DNA from: Deltaproteobacteria bacterium
GTDB taxonomy: Bacteria > Desulfobacterota > B13-G15
DNA length: 5,154 bases
Assembly (NCBI GenBank): GCA_003646705.1
Contig: QMLK01000096.1
Location: 1 to 5,154 of the forward strand
Direction of reading: 5' to 3'
Positions 1 through 5,154 of this stretch are shown here, in pieces (the stretch's first letter is position 1; every line of letters begins with the position of its first letter). The position numbers were made by a program, and so were the translations under genes. The notes under the pieces were generated by a model. The model saw only the letters and a list, made by a program, of their open reading frames with translations. It ran no database searches and was not told the DNA's origin.

Positions 1-39
1 GCGGCTCGTAGGATCACTGAGATCTTGAAGGAGGGCTAA
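1..39 (+). CDS. sucC: Succinate-CoA ligase beta subunit, C-terminal end (partial)
   Basis: Reading from base 1, twelve codons give [12 protein letters not shown] followed by TAA at 37-39. This is too short to identify alone. The assignment rests on position: the frame ends one base before the ATG of a clear sucD, and sucC-sucD is the usual operon order. A charged amphipathic helix ending close to the stop also fits the C-terminus of SucC proteins. The beta subunit would carry the ATP-grasp nucleotide site and pair with the alpha subunit encoded next. The rest of the gene lies outside the window, so nucleotide specificity (ADP or GDP) cannot be judged. Confidence 0.8.
   Translation, partial: AARRITEILKEG
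28..35 (+). promoter_or_regulatory. Ribosome binding site of sucD, inside the end of sucC
   Basis: AAGGAGGG is a near-perfect Shine-Dalgarno sequence that ends 5 bases before the sucD ATG at 41. It overlaps the last codons of sucC (K-E-G), and the sucC stop at 37-39 sits between it and the ATG. This geometry fixes the sucD start and suggests translational coupling, so that ribosomes ending on sucC restart on sucD. That would suit a complex needing equal amounts of the two subunits; the coupling itself is inferred. Confidence 0.85.
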
Positions 40-40
40 A

Positions 41-910
41 ATGTCGATCCTGATAGACCGAGAGACGAAGGTGCTGGTTCAGGGGATCACCGGTGGGGAG
101 GGCCGCTTCCATACCAAGAGGATGCTCGAGTACGGCACCCGGGTGGTGGCCGGGGTGACCCCGGGAAAGGGCGGCACCGACGTGGAGGGGGTGCCGGTCT
201 TCGATACCGTGGAGGAAGCGGTCCGCGAGACGGGGGCGGAGGCCTCCGCCATCTTCGTCCCCGCCCTCTACGCAGCCGACGCCGTAATAGAGGCTGCAGA
301 GGCAGGCCTTGAGCTCATCGTCTGCTTCACCGAGGGCATCCCCACCCATGACATGGTCAGGGCCAAGGCCTACCTCGAAGCCCGAGGGGCCAAGCTCATA
401 GGACCCAACACCCCGGGGGTCATCTCCCCTGGGAAGGCCAAGATAGGCCTGATGGCCGACTACATCCACCGGGAGGGCCCCGTAGGGGTGATATCCCGCA
501 GCGGTACCCTCACCTACGAGGCGGTCTATCAGATGACCAAGAGGGGGATCGGACAGTCCACCTGTGTGGGCATAGGGGGGGACCAAGTGGTGGGGCTCGA
601 CTATGTAGACCTGCTCGAGCTCTTTCGCGACGACCCCCAGACTGAGGCGGTGCTCTTGATAGGCGAGATCGGAGGGACCGCAGAGCTCGATGCCGCCCAA
701 TATGTAAGGGAGACCTCCTACCCCAAGCCGGTGGCCGCCTTCATCGCAGGGAGGACCGCTCCCCCTGGGAGGCGCATGGGCCACGCCGGGGCCATCATAT
801 CGGGTCGCAGGAGCACGGCCCAGAGCAAGATCGAAGCCCTCCGTCAGGCCGGGATCACCGTCATCGAGGACCCGAGCAGGATCGGGGAGACGATGGCCAA
901 ACTCCTCTGA
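41..910 (+). CDS. sucD: Succinate-CoA ligase (ADP/GDP-forming), alpha subunit
   Basis: This is the alpha subunit of cytosolic succinyl-CoA synthetase. The enzyme interconverts succinyl-CoA plus NDP and phosphate with succinate, CoA and NTP in the TCA cycle. The protein has 289 residues, the same length as typical SucD. An N-terminal CoA-binding Rossmann domain shows [10 protein letters not shown] (15-24) and VTPGKGG (39-45). GPNTPG (121-126) and SRSGTLTYE (152-160) follow. The C-terminal ligase domain has GEIGG with Glu209, the residue that stabilises the phosphohistidine, and GHAGAI with the active-site His248, which is phosphorylated during catalysis. The start is fixed by the strong ribosome binding site at 28-35. 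The loop at 179-188 ([10 protein letters not shown]) departs from the usual GGDP(I/V)xG(T/S)xF form, and VPALYAAD at 73-80 departs from VPxPFxAD. All catalytic residues are present, so a working enzyme is expected. A related acyl-CoA ligase using another dicarboxylate is a less likely alternative. Confidence 0.95.
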   Translation: MSILIDRETKVLVQGITGGEGRFHTKRMLEYGTRVVAGVTPGKGGTDVEGVPVFDTVEEAVRETGAEASAIFVPALYAADAVIEAAEAGLELIVCFTEGIPTHDMVRAKAYLEARGAKLIGPNTPGVISPGKAKIGLMADYIHREGPVGVISRSGTLTYEAVYQMTKRGIGQSTCVGIGGDQVVGLDYVDLLELFRDDPQTEAVLLIGEIGGTAELDAAQYVRETSYPKPVAAFIAGRTAPPGRRMGHAGAIISGRRSTAQSKIEALRQAGITVIEDPSRIGETMAKLL

Positions 911-916
911 CCGCCC

Positions 917-2266
917 TCATCTCTCCTCGCCTTTACGGCCGCCATTCCCCAGAAAGGGTTGAAGGACCGCCATCACGCGCTCCCTGAGCCACTTCTCATC
1001 CCACCACTCCACAGGGTCCACGGGGTGACCGGACAGCAGAACCCCGAAGTGGAGATGGTCCCCTCCTGCGAGGCCGGTGGAGTCGGTGTAGCCTATTATG
1101 TCGCCCTTCTCCACCACATCGCCCTCCCCGACCCTGTAGCGGCTGAGGTGGGCGTAAAAGGAGACGAGGCCGAGGCCGTGATCCACCATCACCACGTTGC
1201 CATATATCCCTATGAAGCCAGTGTAGAGGACACGGCCCTTGTTCGCAGCCGGTACCGGCGCATGGGCCACCGAGGCCAGATCGTAGCCGAGGTGGATGGA
1301 GTGGCCGATGACCTTGCCCTTGTAAAGATAGGTCCTCCGATCGCCGAAGGTGGCCGTCACCTTGGAGTTGGGCATCTGGAGGAAGGCCCCGTGCCACATG
1401 GGCTCGGGGGAGGAATGGGAGGCCATCTGGGAGATCGTGGCCTCGTCCCTCTGGCGCATCTCCTCGTTGACCGCCTTGAAGGCCTCCTCAGGGGGGAGGT
1501 CTGCCTTCTCCGGGGGCAAGAGGGGATAGATCTTTTCACGGATGAAGGCCTCCGAAAGGGAGACCCTGTCCTTCGGCACCCTTCGGGGCAGGATGTCAAA
1601 GGAGAGGGGCAGCACCCGCTGGTTTCCGGCCCTGTCCTCCACCACCAGGTGCGCCTCGCAGGCTTTGGCGTACTGGGGTATCCCGAAAAGGGCAGCACCA
1701 AGCAAGGTTTGCCCTTCTTTCTTAAAGAAAGCCTTGAAGAAAAGGTTCCCCACCTGCACCCCGGCCCTTGAGGCATCGAGAGAGGTGCGGAACAGGACCG
1801 CCCCTGCCCCGTTGAAGTAGATATATCGGGTGTTGGCCATGAGTTCCACCCTGGGAGGGGTGTAATCGACGAGGAGCTTCACCCGTGCAACGGCCACATT
1901 CCCTCGGCCGAACCTCCAGAGGGAGCGATCCCTGACCCTTACCTCCAGGGTGGCAGCCCCTTCCCTTATCCCGAGCCCCTTCGGTTCGAAGGAGAGGGGG
2001 ATCCGGAGGCGGTAGGTCCCAGGAGGGAAGCTCTGGGAGTAGAGGGACCAGGTCCTGCCTTCCTGGATGAGGGCCACGGAGGCCTCCTTGAGCCCGGTGG
2101 GCCTGTCCTCTGCCTCGATGACGAAGACGGCCTTGGCGCCGATGTAGCTACCTTCAGGGGGCACCTTGAGCTGGGGCGGGGTCCGCTCGAAGGGCGGGGC
2201 GAAGAGGACGAGGCCCACCATCAGAGACACCGCCACCGCGACGACGACTGCGATTGCCTTCTTCAT
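917..2266 (-). CDS. Membrane-anchored M23 family metallopeptidase (LytM/murein endopeptidase type)
   Basis: The 449-residue protein begins with two lysines and a hydrophobic stretch at about 4-22, with no clear AxA cleavage site, so it is probably tethered on the outer face of the cytoplasmic membrane. Residues 28-225 look beta-rich, probably two Ig-like modules (about 28-135 and 136-225). A helical linker follows (about 235-285). The C-terminal domain (about 300-425) is a complete M23 zinc peptidase. HLGYD gives ligands His325 and Asp329, YAHL gives catalytic His373, and GDHLHFG gives His404 and ligand His406. Family members cut peptide crosslinks in peptidoglycan. All metal and catalytic residues are present, so activity is expected, unlike degenerate EnvC/NlpD-type regulators. 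The ATG is the only sensible start: an in-frame stop lies at 2270-2272, two codons upstream. Its ribosome binding site is weak (GAGAG abutting the ATG). The stop lies 6 bp from the convergent sucD stop. The exact substrate is not visible from the sequence. Confidence 0.93.
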   Translation of the reverse strand: MKKAIAVVVAVAVSLMVGLVLFAPPFERTPPQLKVPPEGSYIGAKAVFVIEAEDRPTGLKEASVALIQEGRTWSLYSQSFPPGTYRLRIPLSFEPKGLGIREGAATLEVRVRDRSLWRFGRGNVAVARVKLLVDYTPPRVELMANTRYIYFNGAGAVLFRTSLDASRAGVQVGNLFFKAFFKKEGQTLLGAALFGIPQYAKACEAHLVVEDRAGNQRVLPLSFDILPRRVPKDRVSLSEAFIREKIYPLLPPEKADLPPEEAFKAVNEEMRQRDEATISQMASHSSPEPMWHGAFLQMPNSKVTATFGDRRTYLYKGKVIGHSIHLGYDLASVAHAPVPAANKGRVLYTGFIGIYGNVVMVDHGLGLVSFYAHLSRYRVGEGDVVEKGDIIGYTDSTGLAGGDHLHFGVLLSGHPVDPVEWWDEKWLRERVMAVLQPFLGNGGRKGEER

Positions 2267-2343
2267 CTCTCAGCAGGCTTATCAGAAAATCCCCTCTCCT
2301 TCAACTACTTTGTTGAGATCTCCCCCTTTGGGATGGTCCTTCC

Positions 2344-2375
2344 TTAGAACGGGACTCGTAGAGGAATTGTTCTAA
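2344..2375. repeat. Inverted repeat TTAGAAC-N18-GTTCTAA in the divergent promoter region
   Basis: Two perfect 7-bp arms lie at 2344-2350 and 2369-2375, separated by 18 bases (arm centres 25 bp apart). The right arm overlaps the first three bases of the candidate sigma-28 -35 element. The spacing of about two and a half helical turns does not put both arms on the same DNA face. A dimeric regulator could still bind, or the arms could be coincidental in an AT-richer stretch. No regulator is identified. Confidence 0.35.
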
Positions 2376-2399
2376 TATTTTCCCCGGAACTTCCGATAG
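2373..2399 (+). promoter_or_regulatory. Candidate sigma-28 (FliA) promoter of the chemoreceptor gene
   Basis: TAATATTT (2373-2380), 11 bases, then TCCGATAG (2392-2399). The enterobacterial flagellar sigma-28 consensus is TAAAGTTT-N11-GCCGATAA. The match is 6 of 8 in each half with exactly the consensus spacer, including the CCGATA core. Transcription would start near 2406, leaving a leader of about 28 bases with a strong ribosome binding site. Chemoreceptor genes are classic sigma-28 targets, so location supports the call. By contrast, the TAATAT here has no sigma-70 -35 element at 16-18 bp. I found no convincing promoter for the peptidase gene on the other strand. Confidence 0.55.
2385..2395. 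repeat. Short palindrome CGGAACTTCCG overlapping the -10 element
   Basis: Five-base arms flank a central C. The palindrome covers the start of the candidate sigma-28 -10 element. A protein bound here would block that promoter, but an 11-bp palindrome can arise by chance and no matching regulator is known to me. Confidence 0.2.
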
Positions 2400-2421
2400 G
2401 AGAAGGGAGCGAAAGCGGATT

Positions 2422-2429
2422 GAGGAGGT
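2422..2429 (+). promoter_or_regulatory. Ribosome binding site of the chemoreceptor gene
   Basis: GAGGAGGT is a full Shine-Dalgarno match ending 4 bases before the ATG at 2434. It sets the start so that the protein begins just ahead of the first membrane helix, the normal arrangement for chemoreceptors. Confidence 0.85.
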
Positions 2430-2433
2430 AGAG

Positions 2434-4464
2434 ATGGCGAGGATAAGCGGTATAGGCAGGAAGTTGATGCTTCTCCTCCTACCCGTTGCCCTTTTGCCCT
2501 TCGTGGTGGGAGTGCTCGGATGGTACGGGAACAAGGTCTTGGTAGAGGGTCTGAAGGCCGATGCCCTCCTGCAAGAGGGGATAATCTCGCCCTTCCATTC
2601 CATGAGCAGCAACCAGGAGATCTATGTGCTGACGGGCAACCCCCTCTACAAAGAGGCCCTTCAGAAGGCCGAAGGAAGGCTAAAAGAGGGTTTCCTGGCA
2701 GCCAAGGAGGTCCTGCGCAAGGAGGACCACCGCACCCTCATGGAGGAGATAGAGAAGCGCTTTAACAACTACCGGGAGATGGCCGGCAGAGAGATCGCCC
2801 TTAGCGAAAGGCGTCGGCGGCTCGAAGAGGAGGTGAGGCAGAAGGCGAGGAAATTGGAGAAGGCCCTCAGGGGTGGTAGGCTCTATCCCCTTTACCTGCA
2901 AGCCAGGCGAGAGGAGAAGAACACCTTCTTATACGGGAACGATCTGGCCGTCATCGCCTGGGAGGGGGCGGTGAAGAAGCTCTTCGCCTTGGCTCGTGAG
3001 AAGGACCTCAAGACCTTGGTCGAGGACTACGCCGCCGCCTTCAAGGGCTGTATTGAGGTTATAGAGGAGATGCAGAGGCTTGACATAGAGCGCAAGGGAG
3101 CCGTCGTGAGGTTGAACGAGCGATTGAGGGAACTGTCCTCGAGGATCAGACAAGAGGCCCTCTTCCTCCAAGGGCGCGTCAGCCTCTTCAACGGCATCAT
3201 CTCCCTTCTGGCCTTCTTCGGGGCGATGGGGATGGCCTATCTTGTGGCCAAGAGGTTCACACGCCCCATCTTGGATATGACCGAGGCGGCCCAAGGGATC
3301 GCCCAGGGCAACTACGACGTCGCCCTTGAGGTCCGTTCTGGGGACGAGCTGGGACGCCTCACCGAGGCCATCAACAAGATGGCGGCTGAGTTGAGGGAAC
3401 GCTCGGAGAGAAATCGGCGGGATCGGGAGGAGCTCGAACGTCAACAGAGGGAGATAGAGGGACAGATGCGCGAGGTGAAGAGGCTCAAGGGGGAAGCAGA
3501 GGCGAAGAGGGAAAGGCTCCTCAAGGAGACCCGGAGGATCGCCCAGTTGGTGGAGAGGGCGGCCGAAGGGGACCTCTCCGTAAGGCTTTCGGAGGATGAG
3601 CTCGAGGAGCTGAGGGACCTCGGTAAAGCCCTGAACGACATGGTAGCTCGCCAGAGGGAGTTGCTCCTACAGGTCTCCATGGCTGCTGATCAGGTCTCTT
3701 CAGCAGCGGCTCAGGTAGCGGAGGCCAGTCAAAGGTTGGCCGAGGGGGCCTCAGAGCAGGCCGCCTCCCTGGAGGAGACCTCCAGTTCCATGGAAGAGGT
3801 GGCCTCCATGGCCAGGGACAACGCCGAGGGGGCTCAACAGGGGGATCGCATGGTGAAGGAGACCTCCTCCGTAGTAGAGGAGACCAAGGCCTCCATGGAA
3901 CGACTGATGAAGGCCATGGAGGAGATCGCTCAATCCAGCGAGATGACCCAGAGGATCGTGAAGACTATCGACGAACTCGCCTTCCAGACCAACCTCTTGG
4001 CCTTGAACGCCGCTGTAGAGGCAGCTCGGGCGGGAGAGGCTGGGGCTGGCTTCGCAGTGGTGGCCGATGAGGTGAGGGCCTTGGCCCAAAGGAGTGCGGA
4101 AGCGGCCAAACAGACCGCCGATCTGATCGAGACCATGGCTACAAGGGTCGCAGAGGGAAAGGGAGTGCTGCAGAGGGCGGGGGATGACTTCACCAAGGTG
4201 GCCGATTACGCCGATAGGGTTGCCCAACTGATGGCGGAGATAGCCACGGCCAGCCGCGAACAGGCCCAAGGGGTAGCCCAGATAAGGGAGGCCCTCCAGC
4301 AGATGGACCGGGTGACCCAACAGGTGGCGGCCAATGCCGAGGAGAGCGCTTCGGCGGCCGAGGAGATGAAATCCCAGGCCGAGAGCCTCAAGGAGATGGT
4401 GGCCTACTTCAAGCTGGCTGAAGGGGCCGAGGGCGAGGGTCTCGATCTCAAGGTGATGAATTAG
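2434..4464 (+). CDS. Methyl-accepting chemotaxis protein with helical sensor and two HAMP-like segments
   Basis: This 676-residue transmembrane chemoreceptor would control CheA through CheW. In order: a first membrane helix (about 10-31), an extracytoplasmic, almost wholly helical sensor (about 32-250), a second membrane helix (about 251-272), HAMP (about 273-326, with FTRPI and GDELGRL), a highly charged coiled linker (about 327-365), a second HAMP-like segment (about 366-410, with AAEGDLSVRL and LNDMV), and the signalling hairpin (about 411-659). The hairpin tip is well conserved: Phe517, Leu521, Leu524, Glu529, Arg532 and Glu535 correspond to the CheA/CheW and trimer contacts of E. coli Tsr. 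Each arm has about 124 residues, roughly 18 heptads, matching the 36H class. Glu/Gln-rich likely methylation stretches lie near 441-455 and 633-645. The tail ends DLKVMN, without the NWETF-type CheR/CheB tether. The ARREEKNTFLYGND stretch (157-170) recalls helical bimodular (HBM) sensors; this is tentative and the ligand is unknown. It probably forms its own transcription unit from the sigma-28-like promoter. Confidence 0.95.
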   Translation: MARISGIGRKLMLLLLPVALLPFVVGVLGWYGNKVLVEGLKADALLQEGIISPFHSMSSNQEIYVLTGNPLYKEALQKAEGRLKEGFLAAKEVLRKEDHRTLMEEIEKRFNNYREMAGREIALSERRRRLEEEVRQKARKLEKALRGGRLYPLYLQARREEKNTFLYGNDLAVIAWEGAVKKLFALAREKDLKTLVEDYAAAFKGCIEVIEEMQRLDIERKGAVVRLNERLRELSSRIRQEALFLQGRVSLFNGIISLLAFFGAMGMAYLVAKRFTRPILDMTEAAQGIAQGNYDVALEVRSGDELGRLTEAINKMAAELRERSERNRRDREELERQQREIEGQMREVKRLKGEAEAKRERLLKETRRIAQLVERAAEGDLSVRLSEDELEELRDLGKALNDMVARQRELLLQVSMAADQVSSAAAQVAEASQRLAEGASEQAASLEETSSSMEEVASMARDNAEGAQQGDRMVKETSSVVEETKASMERLMKAMEEIAQSSEMTQRIVKTIDELAFQTNLLALNAAVEAARAGEAGAGFAVVADEVRALAQRSAEAAKQTADLIETMATRVAEGKGVLQRAGDDFTKVADYADRVAQLMAEIATASREQAQGVAQIREALQQMDRVTQQVAANAEESASAAEEMKSQAESLKEMVAYFKLAEGAEGEGLDLKVMN

Positions 4465-4467
4465 CCA

Positions 4468-5154
4468 TCAAGGGAATACGCGCAGGGCCCTGGCGATGGC
4501 ATGGGCGGCCCTGCGCATGTTCTCCAGGTAGTCCCTGGCCAGGGGGTCCAGGAGGATTACATCAGCACCTATCGAGTGGGCCATGGCTTCTGCTGCCCTT
4601 CTGTCGAACTGGGGGGAGGCGAAGATCACCCTTATGCCCTCCTCCTTGGCCTCTTTCGCCAATCTCACCATGGCCTTGGGGGAGGGGCTCTTGCCCCCTT
4701 GCTCTATCACCAGTTGCCTGAGCCCGTAGTCCCTGGCGAAGTAGCCCCAAGCGGGATGGAAGGTCATGAAGGCCCTCCCCTTGGCCTTGGAGAAGAGGCG
4801 CGACAGCTCGGCGTCCAGCTTCCGCAACTCCTCCAGGTAGGCCTCGGCCCTCTCGCGATAACGCCCGGAGTGCTCGGGGTCTACCCTCGAGAGGCCCTCC
4901 AGTAGGTTCTCCACCATCCTTTGCGCGTTCCTCAGGGAGAGCCAAAGGTGGGGGTCATCGACCAAGCGTTGGATCCCCTTCGAGCAATCGACGATGAAGA
5001 GACGAGGGTTGAGTCGCTTGATCCTTCCGAGCCACGCCAGCTCGAACTCCATACCAGAGCCCACTATGGCGTAAAGGTCAGCCTGGACCACCCTCCTCAA
5101 CTGGCGAGGGGTGGGTTCGTAGGTGTGGGGGTTGGCCCCCGGGGGGACCAGGAC
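4468..5154 (-). CDS. Metal ABC transporter substrate-binding protein, ZnuA/TroA type (partial, N-terminus outside window)
   Basis: This is the extracytoplasmic metal-capture component of a cluster-9 ABC importer (Zn, Mn or Fe). The visible 228 residues stay open to the right edge. The signature PPGANPHTYEPTP is at visible residues 4-16, so a TTG at 5098-5100 is internal and not the start. The four family ligand positions are present: His10 (NPHTY), His69 (DPHLWLSLRNA), His133 (FHPAWGYF) and Asp203 (LLDPL). A long helix (about 90-125) links the two lobes, as in this fold. The His-rich loop found in many ZnuA proteins before DPHxW is absent: only about a dozen residues separate the preceding strand from that motif. 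This leaves zinc and manganese or iron both possible. The signal peptide and any permease and ATPase genes lie outside the window. The stop is 3 bp from the convergent chemoreceptor stop. Confidence 0.9.
   Translation of the reverse strand, partial: VLVPPGANPHTYEPTPRQLRRVVQADLYAIVGSGMEFELAWLGRIKRLNPRLFIVDCSKGIQRLVDDPHLWLSLRNAQRMVENLLEGLSRVDPEHSGRYRERAEAYLEELRKLDAELSRLFSKAKGRAFMTFHPAWGYFARDYGLRQLVIEQGGKSPSPKAMVRLAKEAKEEGIRVIFASPQFDRRAAEAMAHSIGADVILLDPLARDYLENMRRAAHAIARALRVFP
4480..4516. repeat. GC-rich inverted repeat (10-bp perfect stem, 17-base loop) at the convergent junction
   Basis: GCGCAGGGCC (4480-4489) pairs perfectly with GGCCCTGCGC (4507-4516). It starts 16 bases after the chemoreceptor stop and lies inside the last codons of the metal-binding-protein gene. 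The left arm also sits within a 10-bp self-palindrome, CAGGGCCCTG (4483-4492). In the chemoreceptor transcript it could be a 3'-end hairpin that halts transcription or protects the mRNA. No U-tract follows, so it is not a standard intrinsic terminator. It could also be a by-product of coding for two similar Arg/Ala-rich helix segments. Confidence 0.4.

Noticed and set aside
14..784. Long open frame (256 codons) on the minus strand opposite sucD
   Set aside because: It lies wholly antisense to an unmistakable sucD, and its translation is Gly/His/Pro-rich with no domain motif. This is typical of GC-rich antisense shadows.
959..1771. 270-codon plus-strand frame opposite the peptidase gene
   Set aside because: It mirrors the M23 gene, whose catalytic motifs are complete. 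The translation is low-complexity with many His, Gly and Val residues and no recognisable family.
2280..2310. Promoter for the peptidase gene on the minus strand (TTGAAG with TGATAA)
   Set aside because: The spacer is only 14 bp and the -10 match is poor. The peptidase promoter remains unassigned.
2315..2322. GAGATCTC palindrome
   Set aside because: An isolated 8-bp palindrome is expected by chance and does not overlap any promoter element I could support.
2373..2378. TAATAT as a sigma-70 -10 box
   Set aside because: No TTGACA-like element lies 16-18 bp upstream; the same bases fit much better as part of a sigma-28 -35 element.
2301..2612. 103-codon minus-strand frame across the intergenic region and the start of the receptor gene
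   Set aside because: It overlaps the receptor start, ribosome binding site and promoter candidate, and its product is Ser/Arg-rich with no recognisable motif.
5098..5100. TTG as the start codon of the metal-binding protein
   Set aside because: The frame continues upstream to the window edge and encodes the conserved PPGANPHTYEPTP segment with the first metal ligand, so this TTG is an internal leucine codon.
1..5154. Mobile elements, CRISPR arrays, tRNA/rRNA genes or an undescribed defence-like system
   Set aside because: There are no direct repeats with regular spacing, no transposase or integrase motifs and no cloverleaf-like sequence, and the genes that fill the window belong to well-known families.

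Overview
This GC-rich (about 60% by eye) window carries the end of a TCA-cycle operon followed by three envelope or sensory genes. All five protein-coding stretches belong to familiar bacterial families. Shine-Dalgarno sequences, a candidate sigma-28 promoter, an M23 murein-type peptidase and a transmembrane chemoreceptor all point to a bacterium, probably motile. Arginine is often encoded by AGG/AGA and isoleucine by ATA, a bias common in thermophiles. A thermophilic or deep-branching lineage is therefore possible, but I cannot name a taxon from this sequence.

Layout: 1-39 (+) is the last 12 codons of the succinate-CoA ligase beta subunit gene (sucC). At 41-910 (+) lies the complete sucD, one base after the sucC stop, with its ribosome binding site inside the end of sucC. 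At 917-2266 (-) is a membrane-anchored M23 metallopeptidase that converges on sucD with a 6-bp gap. At 2267-2433 is a 167-bp divergent intergenic region, the only sizeable non-coding stretch. It holds a good sigma-28 (FliA-type) promoter candidate, an overlapping 7-bp inverted repeat and a small palindrome. At 2434-4464 (+) is a methyl-accepting chemotaxis receptor with a large helical sensor and two HAMP-like segments. At 4468-5154 (-) is the C-terminal part of a ZnuA/TroA-type metal-binding protein, convergent with the receptor at a 3-bp gap and running off the right edge.

The genes do not form one pathway. SucCD is central carbon metabolism. The peptidase, receptor and metal-binding protein all act at or outside the cytoplasmic membrane. 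I see no RNA genes, CRISPR arrays, insertion sequences or attachment sites, and no sign of an undescribed multi-gene system. The observations most worth following up are the flagellar-type promoter architecture before the receptor, the receptor's double HAMP arrangement, unusual residues in a conserved SucD loop, and a strong hairpin at the receptor/metal-binding-protein junction.
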